Shown in pieces: positions 1-9,376 of a DNA stretch of 64,000 bases. The translations under genes and the position numbers were made by a program. Source of the DNA: Butyrivibrio sp. NC3005 (GTDB taxonomy: Bacteria > Bacillota > Clostridia > Lachnospirales > Lachnospiraceae); the NCBI RefSeq assembly GCF_000424545.1, contig NZ_AUKC01000007.1:78282-142281 (forward strand). The letters are read 5' to 3'. Positions within the stretch are counted from its first letter, which is position 1. The number at the start of each line of letters is the position of its first letter. Below the pieces are notes generated by a model. That model did no database searches and was not told the origin of the DNA. It saw only the letters and a program-made list of their open reading frames with translations.

Positions 1-150
1 TAGGGGTTTTTATTTTGGTTTCTTACGAAACTCGTACTATATAAATACTATCTTATATGTTATGATACATTTAGTTAAGAGTACTGCGTGGTTTTTGGAA
101 TTAGTTTCCAAAAATCTAGAAATTTTTATGGTGGGAGATACATTTAGGTC
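1..150 (+). other. Upstream region of the polysaccharide operon
   Basis: No gene is visible before the first start codon. A hairpin lies at 92-114 (TTTTTGGAA, 5-base loop, TTCCAAAAA). It has no T-run after it, so it is not a convincing terminator. A GGGAG at 133-137 and AGG at 146-148 precede the ATG at 151. The polysaccharide locus probably continues to the left of the window, because the expected partner genes for CDP-glucose synthesis are not inside it. Confidence 0.4.
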
Positions 151-2079
151 ATGAAGATCAAATGTTCAGATTATGTTGCTGCCTTTCTGGCAGAACGAGG
201 AATTCATCGTGTATTTATGGTGGTAGGCGGTGGTGCGATGCACCTTGATGACAGCTTTGGTAGAGAGAAATCTTTGAAACTTACCTTCAATCATCATGAG
301 CAGGCATGTGCAATAGCAGCGGAAAGCTATGCAAGGCTTAGCAAAGAGATGGCATGTGTATGCGTTACAACAGGTCCTGGTGGTATAAATGCGCTGACAG
401 GTGTGGCAGGTGCTTATTTGGATTCTATTCCAATGATGGTAATAAGTGGTCAAGTTAGATTGGATAACACTGTTGTAAGCACAGGGCTACCTCTAAGAAG
501 CCTTGGTGATCAGGAGTTTGATATAGTATCTGCAGTTAAGAAAATGACTAAATATGCAGTAATGATTAAAGATGCTTCGCTGATTCGTTATGAACTTGAG
601 AAAGCCTATTATATAGCGGAAACTGGAAGAAAAGGTCCTGTATGGATTGATATTCCTGTTAATATTCAGGGAACATATATTGATACTGATAAACTTGAAT
701 CTTTTTTTGATAATTCTTCTAATTTTTTGCAGGAAGTTACCTATAGAAACGAGAAAGATATTCCGTCAGACTGTAAATGTCCATTGGTGTCAGAGAACGA
801 TATAGATAAGGTAATTGAGAGAATAGCTGGTGCTAAAAGACCTGTTTTGTATGCCGGTAACGGAATAAGACTTTCCGGAGCGCATGATATTTTTATTAAA
901 GTGATAGATAAACTAGGTGTTCCAATTGTTACAGGATGGGACAGTATAGATGAAATATGGAATGAACATCCATTGTATGTTGGCAGAGGCGGTATGATGG
1001 GTGATAGAGCAGGTAATTTTGCTGTTGAGAATTCTGATTTGTGTATTGCAATAGGGAACAGGCTTTCAATAAGGCAGGTTGGGTATAACTGGAAGAATTG
1101 GGCGAAGAATTCGTTTGTAATAGATGTTGATGTAGACAGATATGAATTGTATAAACCTACGATTCATGTTGAAATGCCAATTTGGGCAGATGCAAAAGAT
1201 TTTTTGCAAAAGCTTGATGATAGGCTTGATATTTATCTAAAGGATAAAGGAAAAGTTTTCTTGTACGATTCACAAACAGTTGTTACTGATTGTGCAGAGG
1301 GGGTTAAGAAGCGCCCTGATAATTGGAGGGATTTGTGTAGCTTTTGGAAAAAAGAGTATCCAGTTGTTACAGATAAGCATTACGCAGAAATAGAAAAAGT
1401 AAATGTATATGCTTTTTTCAACGAGTTGGGAAAGGCTTTACCACAGAATCAGACTATTGTGGTTTCCAATGGATCAGCCTGTGTTGTAGGAAGTCAGTCT
1501 TTTTACATAAAAAAAGGACAAAGGTTTATTATCAATTCTGCTATGGCTTCAATGGGATATGGACTCCCTGCCGCAATAGGGGCTTTTTTGGCCGACCATA
1601 AGGAAGGTAAAAATAAAAGTACGGTTCTTATAACAGGCGATGGTAGTATTCAAATGAATTTGCAGGAACTACAGACGATTGTTACTAATGATCTGGATAT
1701 CAAGATATTTGTTATCAATAACGATGGATATCATTCGATAAGGCAGACACAGACTAACCTGTTCGAGAAGAATTTTGTTGGAATAGGAAAAGAAAGTGGT
1801 GGACTATCTTTTCCTGAATTGAAGAAACTTGCAGCAGCTTATGGATATCCATATTTTTGTTGTGATAATAACAAAAATCTTCAGGATATAATAAGTAAGA
1901 CTATTGAAACGCAAGGTTATGCTATATGTGAGATAATGTGTTCGACAGATCAGTTCTTTGAACCAAAGTCTGCTACAAAGAAACTTGATGATGGCACACT
2001 TGTCTCTCCTATGCTTGATGATTTGAAACCGTTTTTGTCAAGCAAAGAACATTTGGCAAATATGGTTATAACTGATTGA
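151..2079 (+). CDS. TPP-dependent enzyme, acetolactate synthase-like
   Basis: This 642-residue protein has the three-domain layout of the acetolactate synthase/pyruvate oxidase family of thiamine diphosphate enzymes. The catalytic glutamate that activates TPP is visible as HHE at 48-50. The C-terminal TPP/Mg site is GDGSIQMN starting at 496, followed about 30 residues later by NNDGY. It is longer than biosynthetic IlvB (about 560-590), and no ilvN partner gene lies beside it. It sits upstream of CDP-glucose 4,6-dehydratase. In Yersinia the TPP enzyme YerE adds a two-carbon unit from pyruvate to a CDP-4-keto sugar to make the branched sugar yersiniose. By context this protein may do something similar. 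That is inference; the family membership is seen directly. Confidence 0.75.
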   Translation: MKIKCSDYVAAFLAERGIHRVFMVVGGGAMHLDDSFGREKSLKLTFNHHEQACAIAAESYARLSKEMACVCVTTGPGGINALTGVAGAYLDSIPMMVISGQVRLDNTVVSTGLPLRSLGDQEFDIVSAVKKMTKYAVMIKDASLIRYELEKAYYIAETGRKGPVWIDIPVNIQGTYIDTDKLESFFDNSSNFLQEVTYRNEKDIPSDCKCPLVSENDIDKVIERIAGAKRPVLYAGNGIRLSGAHDIFIKVIDKLGVPIVTGWDSIDEIWNEHPLYVGRGGMMGDRAGNFAVENSDLCIAIGNRLSIRQVGYNWKNWAKNSFVIDVDVDRYELYKPTIHVEMPIWADAKDFLQKLDDRLDIYLKDKGKVFLYDSQTVVTDCAEGVKKRPDNWRDLCSFWKKEYPVVTDKHYAEIEKVNVYAFFNELGKALPQNQTIVVSNGSACVVGSQSFYIKKGQRFIINSAMASMGYGLPAAIGAFLADHKEGKNKSTVLITGDGSIQMNLQELQTIVTNDLDIKIFVINNDGYHSIRQTQTNLFEKNFVGIGKESGGLSFPELKKLAAAYGYPYFCCDNNKNLQDIISKTIETQGYAICEIMCSTDQFFEPKSATKKLDDGTLVSPMLDDLKPFLSSKEHLANMVITD

Positions 2080-2140
2080 TATTAATGTTTGAAGCTATTA
2101 TAAATTTGGCAGTAAAAAGACTAAGATTAGAGAAGGGTTT

Positions 2141-3079
2141 ATGAAAAAAATAAGTATACTTATACCTTGTTTCAACGAAGTAGAAAATGTTGAAGCAATA
2201 AGTAGCGCTGTGGAAAAGGAGATAACGACTTCTTTGCCGGAGTACGATTATGAAATTGCATTTATAGACAATGCATCTACAGATGGAACTAGAGATAAGA
2301 TTGAAGCAATATGTGCTTCGAATCCCAAAATAAAAGCTATTTTTAATGTTACTAATTTCGGACAGTTTAATTCTCCATTTTATGGAATGTGTGCACTTGA
2401 TGGTGATTGCGTTATTCCAATATGTGCCGATTTTCAGGATCCAGTGGAGATGATAACAGTTTTTGTCCATGAATGGGAAAAAGGGCACAGAATAGTAAGC
2501 GGTGTAAAGACATCCAGCAGAGAGAATGGCTTTATTTATCTTCTTAGAACGGCGTATTACAAGCTTATAAAGAATATGTCAAGTACTCAGATGATTGAGC
2601 ACTTTACTGGGTTTGGACTTTATGATAAGACTTTTATCCAGCTTTTAAGAAATTTGAATGATCCTGTTCCTTTTATAAGAGGTATTGTGGCAGAATATGG
2701 ATCTGGATTTAATCTTAAGCTTATTCCATACGAACAACCAAAAAGAAGAGCAGGAAAAACTCATAATAATTTTTATACTTTATATGATGCAGCGATGCTG
2801 AGTATAACTTCTTATACGAAGGTCGGACTAAGACTTGCAACAATTGTAGGTTTTATTTGTTCATTATTATCCTTTGGAGTTGCGGTTGTCTACCTTTTTA
2901 TGAAGCTTACCAATTGGTATGGATTTGATGCTGGGCAGGCTCCGCTTATAGTAGGTTTGTTCTTCTTTATGTCTATAGAGCTTTTTTTCATAGGACTAAT
3001 GGGAGAATATATTCTCAATATAAACACAAGAACAATTCATAGGCCATTGGTAGTAGAGGAGAAACGAATCAATTTCTGA
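2141..3079 (+). CDS. GT2 polyprenyl-phosphate glycosyltransferase (GtrB/ArnC/DPM1-like)
   Basis: This is a 312-residue GT-A glycosyltransferase. It opens with ISILIPCFNE (residues 4-13) and has an acidic metal/nucleotide motif ADFQD at 96-100, as in dolichol/undecaprenyl-phosphate sugar synthases. Two hydrophobic segments lie near the C-terminus (about 230-255 and 270-292), followed by a short basic tail. This layout is typical of GtrB and ArnC, which move a sugar from a nucleotide donor to undecaprenyl phosphate on the cytoplasmic face. An AGAAGGG precedes the ATG. It lies between a putative sugar-branching enzyme and CDP-glucose 4,6-dehydratase, so its donor may be the CDP-sugar made by its neighbours. 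The exact sugar cannot be read from the sequence. Confidence 0.8.
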   Translation: MKKISILIPCFNEVENVEAISSAVEKEITTSLPEYDYEIAFIDNASTDGTRDKIEAICASNPKIKAIFNVTNFGQFNSPFYGMCALDGDCVIPICADFQDPVEMITVFVHEWEKGHRIVSGVKTSSRENGFIYLLRTAYYKLIKNMSSTQMIEHFTGFGLYDKTFIQLLRNLNDPVPFIRGIVAEYGSGFNLKLIPYEQPKRRAGKTHNNFYTLYDAAMLSITSYTKVGLRLATIVGFICSLLSFGVAVVYLFMKLTNWYGFDAGQAPLIVGLFFFMSIELFFIGLMGEYILNINTRTIHRPLVVEEKRINF

Positions 3080-3103
3080 CAATAGTTTAAGAGTGAGGTT
3101 TTT

Positions 3104-4183
3104 ATGAAAACATTTGATATGTCTTTTTATAAAGGAAAAAAAGTACTGATAACAGGACATACAGGTTTTAAAGGTTCATGGATGTGTCTTATGCTTTTAA
3201 TGCAGAATGCAAAAATAATAGGATACTCAAATGATGTTCCAACAAGTCCTTCTCTTTTTGATATTGCTAAGATTTCAGATGATATAGTTGATGTTAGAGG
3301 TGATATCAGAGATTTAGACAAGCTTATGGATGTTTTTAACAGATATGAGCCTGAAATTGTGATTCATATGGCAGCACAGCCAATTGTTAGGACTTCTTAT
3401 GAAGAACCGGTTATGACATTTGAGACGAATGTTATGGGAACGGTAAATGTTCTTGAGTGTGTAAGAAAGACAAAAAGCGTAAAATCTTTCGTAAATGTAA
3501 CAACTGATAAGGTTTATAAAAACAACGAGTGGGAGTGGGGATATCGTGAGAATGATGAACTATTTGGATTTGATCCTTATTCAAATTCTAAATCTTGTAG
3601 CGAACTGGCAACTAAATCCTATAGAGATTCTTTTTTTGAACAAGATGGAAAGTATAGTGTTGCAATATCGACACTAAGAGCTGGAAATGTTATCGGCGGA
3701 GGAGATTTTGCCAAAGACAGGATAATCCCTGATTGCGTTCGTTCTGCAATTTCCGGCAAGGATATAGTAATCAGAAACCCTAATTCTATTCGTCCTTATC
3801 AGTTTGTGTTGGAACCAGTTTATGCTTATCTTATGATTGCGGCTATGCAGTATGAAGAAAAGTCGTTTTCTGGTTCATACAATATAGGTCCTGATGATGA
3901 AGACACAGTCAATACAAGAAAACTTGTTGAAACTTTTTGCAGGCAGTGGAATTTAGAAAACAATAGTAATATAGGCTATGTATGCGAGAATAATAATGGC
4001 CCTCACGAAGCTTCATTTTTAAAACTGGATACTACGCACATTAAGAACACTTTTTCGTGGAAACCGCGTATCCATCTTGAAGATACTATGAAGAATATCA
4101 TATGTTTTACTAAGGTTTGGCAGCAAAACGGTGATGTCAGAGATTGTATGAATAGACAGATTGAGGATTTTTTGAATTTATGA
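3104..4183 (+). CDS. rfbG: CDP-glucose 4,6-dehydratase
   Basis: This 359-residue extended short-chain dehydrogenase converts CDP-glucose to CDP-4-keto-6-deoxyglucose, the entry point to CDP-dideoxy and branched sugars. The NAD-binding loop GHTGFKGS at 18-25, with FKGSW in place of the GYIGS of other dehydratases, is characteristic of RfbG. The active-site pair is Y159xxxK163, and a TTDKVY stretch supplies the catalytic Thr/Asp region. The length matches the family. The stop codon (TGA, 4181-4183) overlaps an ATG at 4180 that opens the next reading frame, which suggests translational coupling to the flippase. The cytidylyltransferase rfbF that makes CDP-glucose is not in the window and may lie upstream. 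Confidence 0.9.
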   Translation: MKTFDMSFYKGKKVLITGHTGFKGSWMCLMLLMQNAKIIGYSNDVPTSPSLFDIAKISDDIVDVRGDIRDLDKLMDVFNRYEPEIVIHMAAQPIVRTSYEEPVMTFETNVMGTVNVLECVRKTKSVKSFVNVTTDKVYKNNEWEWGYRENDELFGFDPYSNSKSCSELATKSYRDSFFEQDGKYSVAISTLRAGNVIGGGDFAKDRIIPDCVRSAISGKDIVIRNPNSIRPYQFVLEPVYAYLMIAAMQYEEKSFSGSYNIGPDDEDTVNTRKLVETFCRQWNLENNSNIGYVCENNNGPHEASFLKLDTTHIKNTFSWKPRIHLEDTMKNIICFTKVWQQNGDVRDCMNRQIEDFLNL

Positions 4184-4250
4184 GTATTTTGAAAAAAAAA
4201 ATTTCAAATCAGAGAAAAAAACGATAATAAAAAAAGCATCAAGAGATTTT

Positions 4251-5438
4251 TTGTTTTCTATTGCAGCGTTGCTTGTCTATAATGGTATTTTGCAGCTTAT
4301 AGTAAATCCTAAACTGGAGAGTTATATAGGAGTTAAAGAATTCGGAACAGCGCAGTTTTTTATAGCAATAACATCTATTATGGGAACAAGTTTTGGTTCC
4401 GGGGCAAGCTATTCCAGAATGGTTGCAAGCAGGATAAGAACTCAGAAAAATGGAGATTATAATGTTTTTCTGAGTTTAATATTTTGTGTTTCAATTGCTT
4501 TGTCATCAGTTGTTATCATGATGGGGAAGAGTCTTAGTAAAACAGAAAATGTTGTAGTAGAGACTTTGTTATTGTCAGTGCTTATTGGAATAACAGTCAT
4601 GCGTTATTATAGCGATGTTGAGTATCGTATGACTATTTCGTTCCAAAAATATTTTATTTTTTATTTATGTATTGCACTGGGCAATCTTGTAGGAATTGCA
4701 GTTTTTCCATACACAGGCAGTTGGTATTTTACTATTTTTTTAGGGGAAATCCTAGCAGTTATGTTTACTGTTTTGTCTGGAAGCATATATAAAAAACCTT
4801 TCTTTGAAAAATCTGATTCTTCGTGTGAAAATGTAAAGTCCTGTTTTGTACTTTCATTTGCGAATCTTTTAGCTTCACCTGTTATGTATGCAGACAGAAT
4901 ACTTACAGGAACTTTTGTTGGAGATGAAGCTGTCACCTGTTTTTATACCGCATCGTTAATCGGGAAGATTGTCGCAATGGTAACAACACCTTTAAATGGT
5001 ATTATTATTAGTTATTTGACAAGGTATAAGGTTTCGTTCAGTAAAAAAGTGTTCAGACTTATTACAATAACAGCATTTATAATAGCTATTATTGGCAGTA
5101 TTTGTACAAGTATAGTTTCGGAACTGTTTGTTCATACGCTTTATCCAGATGTTTATGGGATGGCAAAGCCATATTTTTTGCTTGCAAATGCAGGGCAGGT
5201 ATTTTATTTTATTTCAGGTTCATTAATGGTTATCGTGCTTAACTTTACAAAGGAAAAGTGTCAGTTTTTAATAAATCTTATATATTTTGTCTTGTTTATG
5301 ATAATTGTTGTTCCTGCAACTTTTTGGTTCGGATTATATGGAATTGCATATGGACTTTTGACTGTTAATATTGCACGTTTTCTGTTAGTATTTATTTTTG
5401 GACAAAAATCGTTGACAGCTATGGAAAAAGTATCTTGA
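4251..5438 (+). CDS. Wzx-like polysaccharide flippase, 5' end out of frame
   Basis: This is an integral membrane protein of the MATE/Wzx (polysaccharide biosynthesis) class, with about 12 hydrophobic segments over at least 395 residues. Such proteins flip lipid-linked glycans across the membrane. The open frame has no ATG at its beginning; the first usable codon is TTG 4251, inside what should be the first membrane helix. An ATG at 4180, overlapping the rfbG stop, opens a frame that reaches TAA at 4225 after 15 codons. Gaining one base within the A10 run at 4192-4201, or slipping back one, joins that ATG to the flippase frame and restores a normal charged N-terminus of about 24 residues. It may be a mutation, an assembly error or programmed slippage. 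Confidence 0.75.
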   Translation: MFSIAALLVYNGILQLIVNPKLESYIGVKEFGTAQFFIAITSIMGTSFGSGASYSRMVASRIRTQKNGDYNVFLSLIFCVSIALSSVVIMMGKSLSKTENVVVETLLLSVLIGITVMRYYSDVEYRMTISFQKYFIFYLCIALGNLVGIAVFPYTGSWYFTIFLGEILAVMFTVLSGSIYKKPFFEKSDSSCENVKSCFVLSFANLLASPVMYADRILTGTFVGDEAVTCFYTASLIGKIVAMVTTPLNGIIISYLTRYKVSFSKKVFRLITITAFIIAIIGSICTSIVSELFVHTLYPDVYGMAKPYFLLANAGQVFYFISGSLMVIVLNFTKEKCQFLINLIYFVLFMIIVVPATFWFGLYGIAYGLLTVNIARFLLVFIFGQKSLTAMEKVS

Positions 5439-5445
5439 AAGAATG

Positions 5446-5567
5446 ACTTCTGCTGAGATTTAGGATAATCATCAGCAAGAATCCTGATTTGCAGGACAAC
5501 ATTTGTCTTAACGACAAATGTTGGTCTGGTACAGTTTTGGATTTTACTGATGAAAACAATAACCTAT
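5446..5567. repeat. Intergenic structured repeat, copy A
   Basis: This stretch of about 122 bases after the flippase gene reappears with few differences at 62731-62854. It contains a small stem (CCTG/CAGG, about 5483-5495) and a perfect 11-bp stem CAACATTTGTC/GACAAATGTTG (5497-5507 and 5513-5523) around a TTAAC loop. Compared with copy B, C5500 and its partner G5520 both change, to A and T, so pairing is kept. No reading frame explains the conservation. It may be an RNA structure or a small non-autonomous repeat; the sequence does not decide between them. Confidence 0.75.
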
Positions 5568-5638
5568 TTTTTGTTATTTGAACAAATTATATAAAACAAA
5601 AATCTATGACTTATTATTTTCTATAAAAAGAGGTAAAG

Positions 5639-6832
5639 ATGGGAAATATTGTAACTTTAATTCGTATACTATTCTGGCTTATAGCAGTTCCGCTTGGAAT
5701 AGGTATACTTCCGGGAAGTTTACTTCCAAAGAGTAAAAGAAGTGTTTTTATAACATATATATGTGGATTTTTGACAACAATAGCAGTCTTTGAAATTATT
5801 GCAATTCCTTGTATGTTGCTTATTATGTATGATGCATTCGAATACTGCAGGCTTATTAATGCTTCAGTACAGATGATTTTATTTGCGCTTGGAGTAAGCT
5901 ATGCGATTTTAGTGGTTCATAAGGAAACCAAAAAGAATATTTTGGCTTTTGAAATAAAAGGTTTTAATTACAGAGCAATTAAACATAGGCTTGAAGCAGT
6001 TTTTCCGGGAGAATCGCATCCTGCTGCAGAAGATTACTTAAGTCCTCTAGACTGTGTTTTTGACAAAAAACAGCGCTACTCCAAGGAATCCAAGATCTTA
6101 TGGGGGGTATTTTTTGCTATACTTCTTTTGCAAGTAGGCATGGGGGTGTTTTTTGCTTCATTCGATGGTGATGATGCGTATTACGTAGTTGAATCTGTTT
6201 TGGCATATCAGGCAGACGTTATGAATACAATTCTTCCCTATACAGGAAGTTCGACAGCGCTGGAAATCAGACATGCGTTTGCAGTTATTACTATGTGGAT
6301 TGCGTACATCTCATCTATGTGCAAGGTACATGCTACAATCGTGTCACATACGATTTTACCTGCATTTTTGATACCGTTTACATATATGATTTATATGGAA
6401 ATAGGAAGACTCCTTTTTAGAAGAAAAAATGATATGCTGCCTATGTTTATGATAATAATGGCTGTATTTATGATGTTTGGAAATACTTCGATTAATACTA
6501 GCGAGACTTTTTTTCTTACTAGAACATGGCAGGGAAAGGCAATGCTTGGTAATATCACAATCCCAATTATTATCTGGATTTTTTTGTGGATTGCACAGGA
6601 TTACAGGTATGAGCGAATTACAGGCAGCATTGCACCATGGATGATTCTTACTTTGAATAATATGGTTTCGGGAACTTTTAGCTCAATGGGAGTTATGTTT
6701 GGATCGATTCTTATTATGATTTTAGCTATGTTAATAGCACTTTCCTACAGAAAGTTTTCCATAATATTTAAGTCGATTGTTACCATTGTGCCTAATGTTA
6801 TATATATTGGAATGTATTTGGCTATGAAATAG
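5639..6832 (+). CDS. Multi-pass membrane protein, N-terminal part (DUF6077/GT-C-like)
   Basis: This 397-residue protein is mostly hydrophobic helices and resembles the large membrane proteins annotated as DUF6077 in Clostridia. An acidic motif (FDGDDAYYV, about residues 175-183) follows a hydrophobic helix. A loop carrying aspartates in that position is typical of GT-C glycosyltransferases, which use lipid-phosphate sugars outside the membrane. The frame ends at TAG 6830-6832 and continues open, in the same frame, into the next feature. Read through, the two would make a protein of about 659 residues, close to the size I expect for the family. It is therefore either a nonsense-split gene or two subunits. 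The GT-C role is inference from layout and neighbours. Confidence 0.6.
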   Translation: MGNIVTLIRILFWLIAVPLGIGILPGSLLPKSKRSVFITYICGFLTTIAVFEIIAIPCMLLIMYDAFEYCRLINASVQMILFALGVSYAILVVHKETKKNILAFEIKGFNYRAIKHRLEAVFPGESHPAAEDYLSPLDCVFDKKQRYSKESKILWGVFFAILLLQVGMGVFFASFDGDDAYYVVESVLAYQADVMNTILPYTGSSTALEIRHAFAVITMWIAYISSMCKVHATIVSHTILPAFLIPFTYMIYMEIGRLLFRRKNDMLPMFMIIMAVFMMFGNTSINTSETFFLTRTWQGKAMLGNITIPIIIWIFLWIAQDYRYERITGSIAPWMILTLNNMVSGTFSSMGVMFGSILIMILAMLIALSYRKFSIIFKSIVTIVPNVIYIGMYLAMK

Positions 6833-6841
6833 TGGAGGAGC

Positions 6842-7618
6842 ATGAAAACATATTTTTTATCTAACATAGATACGTTTTTTGCATATTGTGGAAAAGGAAT
6901 ACTACCTTTTCTTGCAATAGCTGCAGCTGTTTATATTTTAATAAAAGAAAAAAGTATATATAAAAAGCTTATACTAGGTTTGTTTCCAGTTGTTTATATT
7001 GTTATTTTTTTCTTTCCATTAACAAGGATGATTTTCGAAAAAGTCGGAATGGAAGATGGAACTTATTATAGAATGTTATGGCTTTTTCCGATGGGGTGTG
7101 TAATAGCATACGCAGCCTGTATTATTTTTTATGGTAAAAGAAGAATCGGAATTGCAGCTGCGGTACTTGCTATTATAGTATGCAGCAAAGCATCGCTTGT
7201 ATACAGGAGTAAGTATATTACTCTGGCTGAGAATAAATTTCATATTCCGAATGCTGTAATACATATCTGCAATTTAATAGAGCCTAATGAAGGCGAGCCT
7301 AGGATAAGAGCAGCTTTTCCACCAGAACTTGTATACTTTGTGAGACAGTACAATACCAATATTATGATGCCATACGGAAGAGATTATGTTGAAGCACAGT
7401 GGGATTATTGGAATCCAGTATGCGAGCAGATGAACGTTACATCAGATGATGGCTATAAGATTAGAGATCTTGTAAAAACTACGAGAGAAAGTAAATGCAT
7501 GTATGTTATCTTGAATATGAGCATTCCAACAGATATAGACCCTCAGGAAGAAGGATTAGCATTAATAGCTCAGATGGATGGATATTCAATTTATAAGGAT
7601 CTTAAAGCTGAACAGTAA
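6842..7618 (+). CDS. Multi-pass membrane protein, C-terminal part
   Basis: This 258-residue protein starts with four or five hydrophobic helices and ends with a soluble domain of about 100 residues. It is in the same frame as the preceding gene, separated only by TAG and nine bases. GGAGGAG sits immediately before the ATG, but the spacing is only one to three bases, which is short for a ribosome binding site. It may be translated by re-initiation as a separate subunit, or be the back half of a broken DUF6077-like gene. The terminal soluble domain has an aromatic-rich stretch (QWDYWNPV) and is probably outside the cell. No catalytic motif was recognised. Confidence 0.55.
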   Translation: MKTYFLSNIDTFFAYCGKGILPFLAIAAAVYILIKEKSIYKKLILGLFPVVYIVIFFFPLTRMIFEKVGMEDGTYYRMLWLFPMGCVIAYAACIIFYGKRRIGIAAAVLAIIVCSKASLVYRSKYITLAENKFHIPNAVIHICNLIEPNEGEPRIRAAFPPELVYFVRQYNTNIMMPYGRDYVEAQWDYWNPVCEQMNVTSDDGYKIRDLVKTTRESKCMYVILNMSIPTDIDPQEEGLALIAQMDGYSIYKDLKAEQ

Positions 7619-7749
7619 CAAGCATTTAGCATAGTAACGTTGACTTGTGTGATAAAATAAAAGGTAGTGTGTTTGTTACTGCGTTGTTATGAAGACAAGA
7701 AAATGGTAACGCGTATTACATTTGTACTACTTAAGTTGGGAGATAGATT

Positions 7750-9003
7750 TTGGAAAATAATACGGGAAATAGGGATAATAGAAATAGAATAATTGATGGC
7801 GAAAGAAGTGGCAGGCAAAATATGTCAAGGAAAGCACCTTCAGAAAGTAATGGGGAAAGAAAAATATCCAGAGAAAACAGTTCAAGATATAATCAGAAAA
7901 GAGAGAACATTTCAAGAAATTCTGAGAATGGAAGAGTAAAAAAGACTTTATCAAGATCTTCTTTTGAATCGGCTGGAAGGATGCCAAATAGACGAAAGAA
8001 AAAGATATCTCTTCAAACAATTCTTCTTTTGGTTATATTGGCTTTTATACTTTTATTTGTTGTAATTTTTTGGAAGTTTCAGTTCGGGGGGATAAAACTT
8101 GAATATGATCCAAATTATACTCCTGAAATAAGTTTAGATGCTGAAGACATTGTGCTTTTACCACATGATGAGAACGGAGAACTCATATCCCAGGAAGGTG
8201 CAACAGATATTCTTTGCATAGGCAATGATGTTTTTTCTGATGATAGAGATAACGATACTTCACTTGCCAAAATGATAGAGAATAACACTAATGTCAAGGT
8301 ATATAATGCTTCTTTTCCAGAAACCACAGTAGCTCTTAGCATTCCTGGAGCAGATGGAAATGTTGATCCAGCAGATTTCTTTTCCTTTTCCAAGGTGGCG
8401 AAGGCGATTTCAACAGGCGATTACTCTGAGATGGAAAGCCTTGCGTCAAATATGGGAGATGCATATGTAAAGGGGCTGGATACGCTTAAAAGTGTAGATA
8501 TGTCAAAGGTTGGTACAATCTGTATTATGTATGATGGAAGCGATTATTTGAAGAATCGTATGTTATATGCACCTGACGATGTATCTGCAGGTGGTGCGGC
8601 AGTTGTTCAAGGCGAACATACTTTTAATACATATACATATCTTGGCGCACTTATTGATGGTATGCAAAATATCCATAAAGCATATCCTAAAGTTCGCATT
8701 GTAATGAATACATTTACATATTGCAGAGCTTCAAGTAGTGAAGGCAGCGATGAAAACGGAGATTTGTATTCAATTGGTAATGGAACACTTGTTGACTATT
8801 TCGGAAGACTTGTTCAGGCGTGTGAGTCAGAGAATGTTACTATGATAGATAACTATGACGGATTTATCACAACAGACAATTATAAGGAATATTTGACAGA
8901 TAGTAAGCATTTGGCACCTAAAGCCAGACAGTATGTGGCATATCATTTCGCATATATAGTTTTTAATAAGGATAAAGATAAAGGAAATGAAGAAAAGAAT
9001 TAA
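7750..9003 (+). CDS. Membrane-anchored SGNH hydrolase-like protein
   Basis: The 417-residue protein has a cytoplasmic tail of about 88 residues rich in Arg, Asn and Ser, one membrane helix (about 92-112) and an extracellular domain. The domain looks like an SGNH/GDSL fold: the first block is CIGNDVF near 155, where GND replaces the usual GDS, and a DSKH near 384-387 matches the Asp-x-x-His block. SGNH domains in glycan loci add or remove acyl groups. Because the block I serine is not clear, activity is uncertain. The start is TTG 7750, chosen because GGGAG lies seven bases before it. The 3' end overlaps the next gene by 17 bases. Confidence 0.65.
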   Translation: MENNTGNRDNRNRIIDGERSGRQNMSRKAPSESNGERKISRENSSRYNQKRENISRNSENGRVKKTLSRSSFESAGRMPNRRKKKISLQTILLLVILAFILLFVVIFWKFQFGGIKLEYDPNYTPEISLDAEDIVLLPHDENGELISQEGATDILCIGNDVFSDDRDNDTSLAKMIENNTNVKVYNASFPETTVALSIPGADGNVDPADFFSFSKVAKAISTGDYSEMESLASNMGDAYVKGLDTLKSVDMSKVGTICIMYDGSDYLKNRMLYAPDDVSAGGAAVVQGEHTFNTYTYLGALIDGMQNIHKAYPKVRIVMNTFTYCRASSSEGSDENGDLYSIGNGTLVDYFGRLVQACESENVTMIDNYDGFITTDNYKEYLTDSKHLAPKARQYVAYHFAYIVFNKDKDKGNEEKN

Positions 9004-9376
9004 TCTAGTAGATCTGGCTTTATTGCAACTGGCGGTTGTGATTTACAGTGTTAATACCGTTGTTGGTAAATATGTTGGAATTTCATTAAAAGAAAATGGA
9101 GTTTTTGATATTCAAACTCTTGGGCTTATGTTTATTGAAGTGGCAATTCTTGGAGTATATGCAATTTTTTGGCAGCAGATGATAAAAAAATTCGAGTTAT
9201 CAATTGCTTATGCCAACAAAGCGTTAACTTTGTTATGGTCACTTTTATGGAGTACATTTTTGTTTCATGAGGCAGTAACTATAAAAAAAATACTTGGAGT
9301 ATTGCTTGTTATTGCTGGAACAATTATTTTAAATGGTACAGGTAAGACTAAAGAGCAGGAGGAGGAACTTAAATGA
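8987..9376 (+). CDS. Small EamA/SMR-like transporter subunit 1
   Basis: This 129-residue protein has four hydrophobic helices, like one half of an EamA transporter or an SMR protein. It is followed directly, with a 4-base ATGA overlap, by a second protein of the same kind. Such pairs include ArnE/ArnF, which flip undecaprenyl-phosphate-aminoarabinose. With a GtrB/ArnC-like transferase upstream, the likely role is to flip an undecaprenyl-phosphate sugar to the outer face. An AAAGGA ribosome site lies inside the end of the preceding gene. The C-terminal tail is charged. The substrate is inferred from context only. Confidence 0.7.
   Translation: MKKRINLVDLALLQLAVVIYSVNTVVGKYVGISLKENGVFDIQTLGLMFIEVAILGVYAIFWQQMIKKFELSIAYANKALTLLWSLLWSTFLFHEAVTIKKILGVLLVIAGTIILNGTGKTKEQEEELK

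Noticed and set aside
92..114. Hairpin in the first 150 bases as a terminator
   Set aside because: No T-run follows the stem on the + strand, and the 3' flank is mixed sequence.
151..2079. Biosynthetic acetolactate synthase (ilvB) for branched-chain amino acids
   Set aside because: There is no ilvN or other ilv gene nearby, the protein is longer than usual, and all neighbours are glycan genes.
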